The notes beneath the pieces are model-generated. The model was given only the letters and a program-made list of their open reading frames with translations. It was not told the origin of the DNA and did not search any database. A stretch of DNA of 37,472 nt, from NCBI GenBank assembly GCA_024645025.1, contig JAHEGQ010000056.1, positions 1 to 37,472 on the forward strand, written 5' to 3'. The translations under genes and the position numbers were made by a program. This document shows, piece after piece, positions 1 through 10,212 of this stretch. This DNA is from Sphingomonadaceae bacterium. GTDB taxonomy: Bacteria; Pseudomonadota; Alphaproteobacteria; Sphingomonadales; Sphingomonadaceae. Each line of letters opens with the position of its first letter. Position 1 is the stretch's first letter.

Positions 1-992
1 ATTTCATCACGCTGCACACGCCGCTGACCGAGCAGACCAAGGGCATCCTCGACGCGAAGGCGCTCGCCAAGACCAAGAAGGGCGTGCGCATCGTCAACTG
101 CGCGCGCGGCGGCCTGATCGATGAAGCCGCGTTGAAGGACGCGCTCGACAGCGGCCATGTCGCAGGCGCTGCGCTCGATGTCTTCGCGGTGGAGCCGGCC
201 AAGGAATCGCCGTTATTCGGCACGCCCAATTTCATCTGCACCCCGCACCTTGGGGCTTCGACCACCGAAGCGCAGGTCAATGTTGCGCTTCAGGTCGCGG
301 AACAAATGGCGGATTATCTGGTGACAGGCGGCGTCACCAACGCGCTCAACATGCCGTCATTGTCTGCCGAAGAAGCCCCGAAGCTGAAGCCCTATATGGC
401 CTTGGCCGAAAAGCTCGGTTCGCTTGTCGGCCAATTGGCGCATGACAACCTCACCAAGATTTCGATCGAGGTCGAAGGGACAGCGGCCCAGTTGAATGTC
501 AAGCCGATCACGGGTGCGGTTCTGGCCGGGTTGATGCGCCGCTATTCGGACACGGTGAACATGGTGAACGCCCCCTTCCTGGCCAAGGAACGTGGGCTGG
601 ACGTGCGCGAGATCCGGCACGACCGCGAAGGCGTCTACCACACGCTGGTCCGCGTGACGGTCGCGACAAGCCAAGGCGACCGGTCGGTCGCGGGCACGCT
701 GTTCAACAACACCGCGCCGCGCCTAGTGGAAATGTTCGGCATCAACATCGAAGCCGACCTGGATGGGCATATGCTCTACATCGTGAACGAGGATGCGCCG
801 GGCTTTATCGGCTCCATCGGGACCTTGCTTGGCAAGAATGGCCTCAATATCGGCACCTTCCACCTTGGTCGCCGCAATGCCGGCGGCGAGGCGGTTCTGC
901 TGCTGTCGATGGACGATGCCATTCCCGAAGCCGTTCTTGCCGAAGCCAGCAAGCTGGCCGGTGTGAAAATGGTGAAGGCATTGAAGTTCTGA
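1..992 (+). CDS. serA: D-3-phosphoglycerate dehydrogenase, C-terminal part (5' truncated by window edge)
   Basis: Frame open from base 3 (FITLHTPLTEQTKGILDAKALAKTKKGVRIVNCARGGLIDEAAL...), with NAD-binding dehydrogenase signature and C-terminal ACT-like region; stop at 990-992. Confidence 0.95.
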   Translation, partial: FITLHTPLTEQTKGILDAKALAKTKKGVRIVNCARGGLIDEAALKDALDSGHVAGAALDVFAVEPAKESPLFGTPNFICTPHLGASTTEAQVNVALQVAEQMADYLVTGGVTNALNMPSLSAEEAPKLKPYMALAEKLGSLVGQLAHDNLTKISIEVEGTAAQLNVKPITGAVLAGLMRRYSDTVNMVNAPFLAKERGLDVREIRHDREGVYHTLVRVTVATSQGDRSVAGTLFNNTAPRLVEMFGINIEADLDGHMLYIVNEDAPGFIGSIGTLLGKNGLNIGTFHLGRRNAGGEAVLLLSMDDAIPEAVLAEASKLAGVKMVKALKF

Positions 993-1010
993 TCTGCTAA
1001 AGGCCCGTTC

Positions 1011-2075
1011 ATGACCAACGCCTTACTCCCTACCGGCTTTCGTGATCGCCTGCCGCCAGAGGCAGATGCCTCCGCGCGGCTGGTCCGTGCTGTCCTCGAT
1101 ACGGTGGCGGGCTATGGCTATGAACGGGTCCAGCCGCCACTGGCTGAATTTGAAGTCAGCCTGACCGGGGCCTTGGGGACATCCTCGCGCGATCTGTTGC
1201 GCTTTGTGGACCCCGTTTCCGGGGAAACAATGGCTGTCCGGTCGGATATTACCGGCCAGATCGGGCGGATCGCGCGCGGGCGCATGGGACACCATCCCCG
1301 GCCCATCCGGCTCAGCTATGGCGGACCCGTGGTCAAACTCCGGGCGGGCCAACTGCGCCCCGAACGGGAAATGATGCAGGTCGGTGCCGAATTGATCGGG
1401 CTGGATAGCGTGCCCGCCGTCACCGAAATCGTGACCGTCGCCATTGAAGCGCTGAAAGCGGCCGGCGTGCGCGACATGACGCTCGATCTGACCCTGCCCG
1501 ACCTCATCGATACGCTGCTGCCGGGCATGGATAGCACGGCGCTGAAAGATCGGCTCGATGCCAAGGATACAGCAGCGGTTCCAAAAGAATTCCGGCCATT
1601 GATTGCAGCCACGGGCGCCTATGCCGAAGCCGCGGCGCGTCTGCGGTCGTTTGACACGGCGGGCCGCCTTTCAACCCGGCTCGACGCGCTGGATGCGCTG
1701 GTAGCCGCCCTGCCCGCCGATGTCCGTGTGACGCTGGACCCGACAGAGCGGCATGGTTTTGAATATCAAAGCTGGTTCGGCTTTTCCTTGTTTTCAGATC
1801 ACACCGCAGGCGAAATCGCCCGCGGCGGCAGCTATCGATTGGGCGAAGAGCCCGCCATTGGTTTTTCTGCCTATATTGATCCGCTGATCGACGCTGGACT
1901 GGCGCAGGGGGAGCGTCGGCGACTGTTCCTGCCCTTGGGGACGTTGCCGCAAAAGGCGGCCAAATTGCGCGCCGAAGGCTGGGTGACGGTGGCGGCACTT
2001 GGCCCGGAAGATACGGCACAGGCGCAAATCTGCACGCACATCTTGTCCAATGGTCGCCCGGTGCCCATCGACTAG
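1011..2075 (+). CDS. hisZ: ATP phosphoribosyltransferase regulatory subunit (HisZ, class II aaRS-like)
   Basis: 354 aa; N-terminal LLPTGFRDRLPPEA and HisRS-like catalytic fold without anticodon domain; precedes purA. Confidence 0.88.
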   Translation: MTNALLPTGFRDRLPPEADASARLVRAVLDTVAGYGYERVQPPLAEFEVSLTGALGTSSRDLLRFVDPVSGETMAVRSDITGQIGRIARGRMGHHPRPIRLSYGGPVVKLRAGQLRPEREMMQVGAELIGLDSVPAVTEIVTVAIEALKAAGVRDMTLDLTLPDLIDTLLPGMDSTALKDRLDAKDTAAVPKEFRPLIAATGAYAEAAARLRSFDTAGRLSTRLDALDALVAALPADVRVTLDPTERHGFEYQSWFGFSLFSDHTAGEIARGGSYRLGEEPAIGFSAYIDPLIDAGLAQGERRRLFLPLGTLPQKAAKLRAEGWVTVAALGPEDTAQAQICTHILSNGRPVPID

Positions 2076-2157
2076 GGCGCGCTTTGGGCTAGACGCGCGG
2101 GCCTGCGCGCAATAGGCAACAAACGGGCAACGTCTTTCGATAGATAAGGAATATCCG

Positions 2158-3447
2158 GTGGCCAATGTCACAGTGATCGGCGCGCAATGGGGCGATGAAG
2201 GCAAGGGCAAGATCGTCGACTGGCTGGCCAGCCGGGCCGATGTCGTCGTGCGCTTTCAAGGTGGCCATAATGCGGGCCACACGCTTGTCGTCGGGGATCA
2301 AACCTACAAGCTCTCGCTGCTGCCCTCCGGCATTGTGCGCGGCACTCTGTCGGTCATTGGCAATGGCGTGGTGCTTGATCCGTGGCACTTCCGCGATGAG
2401 GTCGCAAAGCTGGCCGGCCAAGGCGTTACGATTTCGCCGGACAACCTTCACATTGCGGAAAACGCACCGCTGATCCTGCCGTTCCACCGCGATCTGGACG
2501 GCCTGCGCGAAGACGCCAGTGGGCAGGGCAAGATCGGCACGACCCGCAGGGGTATTGGCCCGGCCTATGAAGACAAGGTTGGTCGCCGCGCGATCCGTGT
2601 GTGCGATTTGGCGCATCTGGATGATCTCGATGCCCAGCTCGACCGCATCTGCGCGCACCATGATGCGCTGCGCGCCGGTTTCGGTCAGCCGCCGATTGAT
2701 CGGACGCGGTTGATCGCAGATTTGAGAGAGATTGCCGACTTCATCCTGCCCTATTCCAAGCCGGTCTGGGTGACGCTCAACGCCGCCAAAAAGCGCGGCG
2801 ACCGCGTGCTGTTTGAAGGCGCGCAGGGCGTGCTGCTGGATGTCGATCACGGCACCTACCCGTTCGTGACCTCCTCCAACACGATTGCGGGCACCGCGTC
2901 GGGCGGGTCGGGCCTTGGTCCGTCCTCGGTCGGCTTCGTGTTGGGCATTGTGAAGGCCTATACCACCCGCGTCGGCTCAGGCCCGTTCCCGACGGAGCAG
3001 GAAAATGATGTCGGCCAGCGCCTGGGTGAGCGCGGGCATGAATTTGGCACGGTCACGGGCCGCAAGCGGCGCTGCGGCTGGTTTGATGCGGTGCTGGTGC
3101 GCCAGTCGGCAGCCGTTTCAGGCATCACCGGTATCGCGCTCACCAAGCTTGATGTGCTCGATGGCTTTGAAAAGCTGAAGATTTGCACCGGCTATCGCAT
3201 CGGCGACAAGATGTATGATTATCTGCCGCCCCACGCCGCGGATCAGGCGCGGGCTGAACCCATTTATGAAGAAATGGATGGCTGGCAGGAAACAACAGCC
3301 GGCGCGCGCAGCTGGGCCGATCTTCCCGCTCAGGCGATCAAATATGTCCGCCGGATCGAAGAGTTGATCGAATGCCCGGTTGCGCTTGTGTCCACCAGCC
3401 CGGAACGCGAGGATACCATCCTTGTACGCGACCCCTTTGCGGACTGA
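2158..3447 (+). CDS. purA: Adenylosuccinate synthetase
   Basis: GTG start; [23 protein letters not shown] and [24 protein letters not shown] motifs; 429 aa. Confidence 0.98.
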   Translation: MANVTVIGAQWGDEGKGKIVDWLASRADVVVRFQGGHNAGHTLVVGDQTYKLSLLPSGIVRGTLSVIGNGVVLDPWHFRDEVAKLAGQGVTISPDNLHIAENAPLILPFHRDLDGLREDASGQGKIGTTRRGIGPAYEDKVGRRAIRVCDLAHLDDLDAQLDRICAHHDALRAGFGQPPIDRTRLIADLREIADFILPYSKPVWVTLNAAKKRGDRVLFEGAQGVLLDVDHGTYPFVTSSNTIAGTASGGSGLGPSSVGFVLGIVKAYTTRVGSGPFPTEQENDVGQRLGERGHEFGTVTGRKRRCGWFDAVLVRQSAAVSGITGIALTKLDVLDGFEKLKICTGYRIGDKMYDYLPPHAADQARAEPIYEEMDGWQETTAGARSWADLPAQAIKYVRRIEELIECPVALVSTSPEREDTILVRDPFAD

Positions 3448-3456
3448 TCGGTTTTA

Positions 3457-4734
3457 TCAGGACGCGGGCCAGTCCCGCGTTAGCCGCTTTGACGCGCGCC
3501 AGAAGAAAAAGGCGGGGAGCAACCCCAGCCATGCCGCGCCATAGAGCACCCAGCGGACGCTCTCGGCCCCGGCGACCGGCTTGAACATATCCGAGAGCAG
3601 GCCAAAGAAAAGCGGCCCAAGCCCAAGCCCAATCAAATTCTGGCCAAAGACAACAAGCGAGGTCGCGACCGCCCGTTGGTTCGTCTTCACCAATTGCTGC
3701 GCCAGAGCATAGCTGGGTCCATAATAAAAATAATTGAGCGCGGTCGGCACGATGAGCAGCGCCAGGGCTCCTTGCCAATCGCGCGCGACATAGGCCGCGA
3801 ACAGGATCGGGGCTGCCAGCGTCATCCCCAGCGCCGGGGCCCAGAGAATATATTTTTTGTCCTTTTGGCCAAAGCGGTCCGCCAGTGCCCCGCCCAGCCA
3901 GGTGCCCAGCATCCCCGCCAGTCCTGAGATGATGCCCAGCCACAGGCCGGTCTGCCCCGCGCTCAGCCCAAAATCACGCTGAAACAGGATCACGACCCAC
4001 ACGGCCTTGCCATAAGACAAGAAGGCCGTGAAACTGGCCCCTAACAGAACAAGGACAAAGCTGCGATTGGCCAAAATATCCCGCAGCGTTGCCGCAAGCG
4101 GGGCCACGGGTGCCGCCTCGGCCCGCAAGGCGTGCCGCCCCGGATCGCGCAGCAGCATCGGCAGGGCAAGCGCAAAGAGGATGCCCGGCACGCTGACCGC
4201 CAAAAACGCCTGTCGCCACCCATAAATGTCATTCAGCACGCCGCCCACGACCATGCCGATCAGCCCGCCAATCGAAATGCCCATGCCATAAAAGGCCATC
4301 GCCGACGCCCGTTTTTCAGGTGGCACGGCATCGGTAATCAGCGAATGGGCCGCCGGGGTGCACCCCGCCTCGCCCACACCCACGCCAATGCGGGCAAGCA
4401 GCAATTGCACGAAGTTCTGCGCCATGCCGCACACAGCCGTCATCGCCGACCAAAGGCCCAAGGACAGAGCAATAACGTGCGCGCGGTTGGTCGCCGGTCG
4501 ATCCACATAGCGGGCGATGGGAATGCCCAAAAAGGTGTAGAACAGCGCAAAGGCCAATCCCGTCATCAGCCCGATTTGGGTGTCGGACAGGTGGAGATCC
4601 CGGCTGATCTCTTCGGCCAATATGTTGACGATCTGCCGATCGAGGAAATTGAGGATGTAGACAAGCAGCAGCACCCACATCATCTGCCGGACGCCAGCTG
4701 TCGTGCCGCTCAGGGCCTTGGGTGCGCTTGCCAT
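3457..4734 (-). CDS. MFS transporter, spinster-like
   Basis: 425 aa with about 12 hydrophobic segments; LNFLDRQIVNILAEEISRDLHLSDTQIGLMTGLAFALFYTFLGIPIARYVDR motif. Confidence 0.88.
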   Translation of the reverse strand: MASAPKALSGTTAGVRQMMWVLLLVYILNFLDRQIVNILAEEISRDLHLSDTQIGLMTGLAFALFYTFLGIPIARYVDRPATNRAHVIALSLGLWSAMTAVCGMAQNFVQLLLARIGVGVGEAGCTPAAHSLITDAVPPEKRASAMAFYGMGISIGGLIGMVVGGVLNDIYGWRQAFLAVSVPGILFALALPMLLRDPGRHALRAEAAPVAPLAATLRDILANRSFVLVLLGASFTAFLSYGKAVWVVILFQRDFGLSAGQTGLWLGIISGLAGMLGTWLGGALADRFGQKDKKYILWAPALGMTLAAPILFAAYVARDWQGALALLIVPTALNYFYYGPSYALAQQLVKTNQRAVATSLVVFGQNLIGLGLGPLFFGLLSDMFKPVAGAESVRWVLYGAAWLGLLPAFFFWRASKRLTRDWPAS

Positions 4735-4813
4735 GCTCTCCTACCGGCCTCTGAAATGGGCCTTCCTAAGGCCTTGTGGGCAAAAGCATCGGGTTCGGCA
4801 AGGACTTAGGAAT

Positions 4814-5881
4814 TCACCCACATTGAGCGCGGTGGAGCAGCTTTTGGTCCGCGAGCACCAACGCCATCATCGCCTCGACCACCGGCGCCCCGCGAATACC
4901 AACGCACGGGTCGTGTCGGCCCTTGGTGACGATCTCGGTTGCGTCGCCGTCGCGCGTTACCGTTTCAACGGGCGTCAGAATGGAAGATGTCGGCTTGAAA
5001 GCCACGCGGACGATCACCGGCTGGCCGGTTGAAATCCCCCCGGCTATGCCCCCGGCATTGTTGGCCAGAAATTCCGGCGCGTTGCTGCCCGGGCGCATCG
5101 GATCGGCATTGTCCTCCCCACGCAACCGCGCCGCGGCAAAACCCGCGCCGATCTCGACCGCTTTCACCGCATTGATGCTCATCATTGCGGCGGCCAATTC
5201 GCTATCCAGCTTGGCATAAAGCGGCGCGCCCCAGCCAGCGGGCACGCCGGTTGCCACGCATTCCACCACGGCCCCCAAAGAGGAACCGGATTTGCGCGCC
5301 GCATCGACCAGCTTTTCCCAGCGGCCCGCCGCGGCTTCATCCGGGCAGAAAAACGGATTCTTGTCGATCTGGCTGGCTTCAAAATTGGCGCGGTCAATCG
5401 CATCGCCGCCAATTTCCACCACATAAGCAAGGATCTGAACTTCGGGGATCACCGCCCGCGCAACCGCACCCGCCGCCACCCGCGCCGCCGTTTCGCGCGC
5501 GGAGGATCGGCCGCCCCCGCGATAATCGCGAAAGCCATATTTGGCGTCATAGCTGTAATCGGCATGGCCCGGGCGATAGGCTTTGGCGACATCGCCATAA
5601 TCCTTGGACCGCTGATCGACATTTTCGATCATCAGGCTGATCGGCGTGCCTGTTGTCCGCCCTTCAAACACGCCAGAAAGGATGCGAACTTCATCCGGCT
5701 CCTGCCGCTGGGTCGTGAAGCGCGAACTGCCCGGGCGGCGCTTGTCGAGAAAAGGCTGAATATCTTCCGCCGACAGGGCTAGGCCCGGCGGACACCCATC
5801 GACCACCGCGCCCAGCGCCGGCCCATGGCTTTCCCCCCAAGTGGTGAAGCGAAAAACGCGGCCAAAGGTGTTGAAGCTCAT
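4814..5881 (-). CDS. aroC: Chorismate synthase
   Basis: [33 protein letters not shown] signature; 355 aa. Confidence 0.98.
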   Translation of the reverse strand: MSFNTFGRVFRFTTWGESHGPALGAVVDGCPPGLALSAEDIQPFLDKRRPGSSRFTTQRQEPDEVRILSGVFEGRTTGTPISLMIENVDQRSKDYGDVAKAYRPGHADYSYDAKYGFRDYRGGGRSSARETAARVAAGAVARAVIPEVQILAYVVEIGGDAIDRANFEASQIDKNPFFCPDEAAAGRWEKLVDAARKSGSSLGAVVECVATGVPAGWGAPLYAKLDSELAAAMMSINAVKAVEIGAGFAAARLRGEDNADPMRPGSNAPEFLANNAGGIAGGISTGQPVIVRVAFKPTSSILTPVETVTRDGDATEIVTKGRHDPCVGIRGAPVVEAMMALVLADQKLLHRAQCG

Positions 5882-5946
5882 GGAAGCGCGATGCCGCGAT
5901 TTGTGCGGGAATGCAAGGTTGAGGAAATGCGCACAGAACAGGACAG

Positions 5947-6030
5947 GGCTTCGACGGGCTCAGCCCGAACGGATTTGGTTTCTTGGGAAATATTCCCACC
6001 CGTCCCGTCCGGGCTGAGCCCGTCGAAGCC
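5947..6030. repeat. REP-like inverted repeat between aroC and fabI
   Basis: Left arm GGCTTCGACGGGCTCAGCCCGAACGG (5947-5972), right arm CCGTCCGGGCTGAGCCCGTCGAAGCC (6005-6030), one mismatch over 26 bp; spacer contains a smaller GGGAA-ATA-TTCCC hairpin (5985-5997). Confidence 0.8.
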
Positions 6031-6048
6031 CCACTCTTGCTTTCCCTC

Positions 6049-6855
6049 TCAGCTCAGCGCGATATCCGGCGCATCTTCCGCCTTCATGCCGACGACATGA
6101 TAGCCGCAATCCACATGGTGGGTCTCGCCTGTCACGCCTGCGGACAGGTCGGACAGGAAGTAAAGGCCAGCGCCCCCCACATCCTCGATCGTCGTATTGC
6201 GCTTCAGCGGGGAATTCAGCTCATTCCACTTCATGATATAGCGGAAGTCGCCAATGCCCGAGGCGGCGAGCGTCTTGATCGGCCCGGCGGAAATGGCGTT
6301 CACGCGGATATTGTCGCGGCCCAGATCAACCGCCAGATATTTGACAGAGGTTTCCAGCGCCGATTTGGCAACGCCCATCACATTGTAATGCGGCACAACC
6401 TTTTCCGCGCCATAATAGGTCAGGGTTACCAGCGAGCCGCCATTGGGCATCATCGCCGCCGCCCGCTTGGCCACCGCCGTGAAGCTGTAGACGCTGATGT
6501 TCATCGTCATCAGGAAATTGTCGAGAGTCGTGTCACAATAGCGCCCGCGCAATTCCGTCTTGTCGGAAAAACCGATGGCGTGGACGACAAAGTCAATCGT
6601 TGGCCAGCGGGCGGCCAGCGTTGCAAAGGCGGTATCCAGCGCGGCCATGTCGGACACGTCGCAATCGATGAGGAAATCGCTGCCCAATTCTTCGGCCAAG
6701 GGGCGCACGCGCTTTTCCAAGGCCTCGCCCTGATAGGAAAAGGCAAGCTCTGCCCCTTCTTCGTGCAGCTTTTTGGCGATGCCCCATGCCAGACTGCGAT
6801 CATTTGCCAGCCCCATGATCAGGCCCCGCTTGCCGGCCATATATCCTGCCATCAA
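6049..6855 (-). CDS. fabI: Enoyl-[acyl-carrier-protein] reductase (NADH), FabI type
   Basis: GKRGLIMGLANDRSLAWGIAKKLHEEGAELAFSYQGEAL and YNVMGVAKSALE active-site region. Confidence 0.95.
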   Translation of the reverse strand: MMAGYMAGKRGLIMGLANDRSLAWGIAKKLHEEGAELAFSYQGEALEKRVRPLAEELGSDFLIDCDVSDMAALDTAFATLAARWPTIDFVVHAIGFSDKTELRGRYCDTTLDNFLMTMNISVYSFTAVAKRAAAMMPNGGSLVTLTYYGAEKVVPHYNVMGVAKSALETSVKYLAVDLGRDNIRVNAISAGPIKTLAASGIGDFRYIMKWNELNSPLKRNTTIEDVGGAGLYFLSDLSAGVTGETHHVDCGYHVVGMKAEDAPDIALS

Positions 6856-7823
6856 CTCTTCCCTTCGCCCCTGATTGAAGCCTTGCCGATCTGCCCCTCT
6901 TCCTGCGATTCTTCTGGCTCAGGATGGGCCAGCGCCGCATTTAGATGTGCCCCAATAACAAGCCCGAATCCGACTATCCAGAAAAACAAGAGGGCAATGA
7001 TCACGCCTGCCAGACTGCCATAGGTCAGCGCATAGCCGCCGAACAGCGAGAGAGCGGGCGGCAAAAGCGCCAAAGAGGCGGTCCACCACAAGGTGGTCAC
7101 CAGCGCGCCCGGCCATTTGGGGTGACGCCCGGCACGATAACGCGCTGGGGCAAGCGACCAGAAAATCACCAACAACCCGCAAAAAATCGCAATTGACGTC
7201 GACGCCCAACCAATTTGCACGGACATTAAGGGCCGGGCATCGGGCAGAAAACGGAACACCACTTCCTCAATCGCGGTAACCGCCAACTGGGCGGCAAAGC
7301 CTGCGAGAATCAGGATGACCGCGCCAAAGGCCAGCAGGATTCCCCCCAGCCGATAATGCCAAAAGGGGCGTTCATAGCGCGTGCCATAGGCCCGGCGCAG
7401 AATATCGCGGATCGTCTCGATAAAGCCGCTGACAGTCCACAGCCCGACAATCGCGCCCAGCCATAACAAAGGGCCCGTGCGCGCCAGCAAGACTTCGCGC
7501 GCCGCCCCTTCGATCAATTGGCCGACGCCGGGGGGCAAGGTGCCCAGCATGGATTGCACCGCCGCCAGATTTTCCTCTGGCCGCCCCATCAACTGGGTCA
7601 CGGCGGCCATCAGGATGAAGAAGGGAAAAACCGTTAGCAGCGTCAGATAAGCCAGGTTTCCAGCATGGACAAAACCATCGCTGTACACGCCCAAGGCAAC
7701 GCGCCGCCCAATTTCATAAAGCGGCGATCCCGGCCCGCACAGCGCGGCCAAGCCCCGGCCTTTGGGGTGGGCATCCGGATGTCTGCGGCGGGCCTCAGGC
7801 GTTTCCGGGGATTGCGGCCGCAT
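6852..7823 (-). CDS. YihY/BrkB family inner membrane protein
   Basis: 323 aa; AGNLAYLTLLTVFPFFILMAAV and the multi-TM pattern of the family; 4-bp overlap with fabI. Confidence 0.88.
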   Translation of the reverse strand: MRPQSPETPEARRRHPDAHPKGRGLAALCGPGSPLYEIGRRVALGVYSDGFVHAGNLAYLTLLTVFPFFILMAAVTQLMGRPEENLAAVQSMLGTLPPGVGQLIEGAAREVLLARTGPLLWLGAIVGLWTVSGFIETIRDILRRAYGTRYERPFWHYRLGGILLAFGAVILILAGFAAQLAVTAIEEVVFRFLPDARPLMSVQIGWASTSIAIFCGLLVIFWSLAPARYRAGRHPKWPGALVTTLWWTASLALLPPALSLFGGYALTYGSLAGVIIALLFFWIVGFGLVIGAHLNAALAHPEPEESQEEGQIGKASIRGEGKS

Positions 7824-7828
7824 GGCCC

Positions 7829-8752
7829 TTAAACGCCCAGCTTGGCGCGGGGGTTGCGGCTGTCCTGCCAGCCTTCGACAAAGCTTTGAAGCGCGGCATC
7901 CTCTGTCGGCAGATCAACCATCAAGGTCACCAGCTGGTCGCCGCGCGCACCACCCTTGGCGGTAAAGCCCCGCCCTTTCAGGCGCAGCGTCTTGCCCGAG
8001 GTGGCGCCCTTGGGGATGTTGAGCATCACCGGGCCATCGACGGTTGGCACCTTAACTGGCCCCCCTTTGACCGCTTCGGCCAGCGTGATGGGCAGGTCTA
8101 GCCGAACATGGTCACCATCGCGCGTGAAATGGGGGTGCGTACCCAGTTCCAGCGTGATGATCGCGTCGCCCGGACCACCGGGGCCGGGGTGGCCCTTGCC
8201 CGCCAGCTTCATCTGCGTGCCGGTTTCCAGCCCGGCGGGCAGTTTCAATTCGATCGCCTTGCCATCGGTCAGCGTAATCCGCTGCGGTGCAAGCCGGGCG
8301 GCATCCTCAAACGAGACCTTCAGGCGGAAAGCGGCATTCTGCCCCTTTTGGGGTGGGGCTTGTCGGCCAAAACCGCCACCCGGGCCGCCGCGCCCGCGCC
8401 CGCCAAACAGGCCATCGAAAATGTCGCCCAGATCGACACCCTCGGCATTAAACTCAAAGCCGCCCGGGCCTTGGCGAAAGCCGCCGCCACCGCCGCCAAA
8501 GGGGTTGCCCCCGGCAAAAGGATTGCGCGGCTGGCCATTTTCATCAATCTCGCCTCGGTCAAATTGGCCGCGTTTGTCCTTGTCAGACAAAAGGTCATAG
8601 GCCGCCGTCACCTGCGAAAAACGCTCGGCCGCTTTGGGGTTGTCGCGATTGGTGTCGGGGTGCAGCTCTTTGGCAAGCTTGCGATAGGCCTTTTTGATGT
8701 CGGCTTCGCTTGCGCCTTTTGCCACCCCCAATGTCACATAAGGATCTGCCAT
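7829..8752 (-). CDS. DnaJ/CbpA-type J-domain protein with C-terminal substrate-binding domain
   Basis: MADPYVTLGVAKGASEADIKKAYRKLAKELHPDTN (HPD motif), Gly/Phe-rich linker, DnaJ C-terminal region. Confidence 0.93.
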   Translation of the reverse strand: MADPYVTLGVAKGASEADIKKAYRKLAKELHPDTNRDNPKAAERFSQVTAAYDLLSDKDKRGQFDRGEIDENGQPRNPFAGGNPFGGGGGGFRQGPGGFEFNAEGVDLGDIFDGLFGGRGRGGPGGGFGRQAPPQKGQNAAFRLKVSFEDAARLAPQRITLTDGKAIELKLPAGLETGTQMKLAGKGHPGPGGPGDAIITLELGTHPHFTRDGDHVRLDLPITLAEAVKGGPVKVPTVDGPVMLNIPKGATSGKTLRLKGRGFTAKGGARGDQLVTLMVDLPTEDAALQSFVEGWQDSRNPRAKLGV

Positions 8753-8824
8753 CCCCCCTAGCTAGGGTGCGAAGGCCCGCGCGACAATGGGATTCAGCGT
8801 AAGGTCTTAACCTTGCGTGGCGCG

Positions 8825-9109
8825 TTAGCCGCCATTCTTGATCTTTTGGTGGTGCCGGATCACTTCATCGATGATGAAGCGCAGGAATTTTTCCGAAAAT
8901 TCCGGGTCCAGATTCGCTTCGGTCGCCAATCGGCGCAGCCGTTCAATCTGGCGTTTCTCGCGACCCGAATCGGCGGCGGGCAGGCCGGTCTTCGCCTTAT
9001 GTTCGCCCACTTGCTGGGTGATCTTGAATCGCTCAGCCAGCATATAAATCAGGGCCGCATCAATATTATCGATGCTTTCCCGGTATCGTTTCAGGGTTTC
9101 GTCGCTCAT
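8825..9109 (-). CDS. Chorismate mutase (AroQ type)
   Basis: MSDETLKRYRESIDNIDAALIYMLAERFKITQQVGEHKAKTGLPAADSGREKRQ; start placed at MSDETL rather than the longer track ORF. Confidence 0.88.
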   Translation of the reverse strand: MSDETLKRYRESIDNIDAALIYMLAERFKITQQVGEHKAKTGLPAADSGREKRQIERLRRLATEANLDPEFSEKFLRFIIDEVIRHHQKIKNGG

Positions 9110-9192
9110 CTTGTCTCTCGTTTCCCGAAAAGCGTTACGATGCAAGTCTGTTCTTCTTGCCTTTGTAACGAAGCGGGGCCAATGCGCCCTTT

Positions 9193-10206
9193 ATGACGGC
9201 TAGTATTCATAGATTATCGGCGTCTGCGGCGCCCTCACTCGATCCGATCATTGCGCTTGTCGCGTCGGGGATGAATCAGGTCAACGCCGTCATTCTGGAT
9301 CGCATGCAGTCGCAGATCCCGCTGATCCCCGAACTGTCGGGTCATTTGATCGCCAGTGGCGGCAAGCGGATGCGCCCCATGCTGACGCTCGCAACCTCGT
9401 CGCTGCTCGATTATCCGGGTACGCGCCAGTATAAGCTCGCGGCTTCGGTGGAGTTCATTCATACAGCAACGCTGCTCCACGATGATGTCGTCGACCATTC
9501 GGATATGCGGCGCGGCCGCAAGACGGCCAACATCATCTGGGGCAATTCCGCCAGCGTGCTTGTCGGGGATTTCCTGTTCAGCCGCGCTTTTGAGCTGATG
9601 GTGGAAGATGGCAGTCTGAAGGTCCTGAAAATCCTGTCCAACGCCAGCGCCGTCATTTCGGAGGGCGAGGTCAATCAGCTGACAGCCCAGCGGCAGGTGG
9701 CAACCAACGAAGACCAGTATCTCGACATTATCGGGTCCAAAACGGCCGCCCTGTTTGCCGCGGCTTGCCGCATCTCCGCGGTGATTGCCGAACGGGATGA
9801 AACGGTGGAGCTTGCGCTGGATGCCTATGGTCGCAATCTGGGTATTGCGTTTCAGCTCGTCGACGATGCGATCGATTATGCGTCGGACACCGCAACGATG
9901 GGCAAGGGCGTGGGCGATGATTTCCGCGATGGGAAGATGACGCTGCCCGTTATCCTGGCCATTGCCCGCGGCTCTGCCGACGATCGCCGTTTCTGGACAG
10001 ACGCCATGGAAGGCCGCCGCGTATCCGATGCCGATCTGGCCTATGCCCAGACCTTGCTGGTGCAAACGGGCGCGATTGCGGACACTTTCGAAAAGGCCCG
10101 GCTCTATGGTCGCCGCGCGATTGATGCCTTGGGGATGTTCCCCCCTTCCAAGGCCAAGGCCGCGCTTGTTGAAGCAGTCGAATTTGCGATCGCGCGCGCC
10201 TATTAA
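9193..10206 (+). CDS. ispB: Polyprenyl (octaprenyl-type) diphosphate synthase
   Basis: GGKRMRPMLTL, LLHDDVVDHSDMRRG and VDDAIDYASD Asp-rich motifs. Confidence 0.92.
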   Translation: MTASIHRLSASAAPSLDPIIALVASGMNQVNAVILDRMQSQIPLIPELSGHLIASGGKRMRPMLTLATSSLLDYPGTRQYKLAASVEFIHTATLLHDDVVDHSDMRRGRKTANIIWGNSASVLVGDFLFSRAFELMVEDGSLKVLKILSNASAVISEGEVNQLTAQRQVATNEDQYLDIIGSKTAALFAAACRISAVIAERDETVELALDAYGRNLGIAFQLVDDAIDYASDTATMGKGVGDDFRDGKMTLPVILAIARGSADDRRFWTDAMEGRRVSDADLAYAQTLLVQTGAIADTFEKARLYGRRAIDALGMFPPSKAKAALVEAVEFAIARAY

Positions 10207-10212
10207 GGGCCC

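Noticed and set aside
4759-4773. GGCCTT-CCT-AAGGCC hairpin between aroC and the MFS gene
   Set aside because: Short 6-bp stem upstream of the minus-strand MFS gene without a T tract; too weak to call a terminator or regulatory element.
5983-7023. Long plus-strand ORFs opposite fabI and other genes (e.g. 5983..7023 +, 29083..30015 +, 16220..17047 +, 4132..4809 +)
   Set aside because: Shadow ORFs antisense to well-supported core genes; His/Arg/Gln-rich translations with no recognisable domain, as expected in GC-rich DNA.
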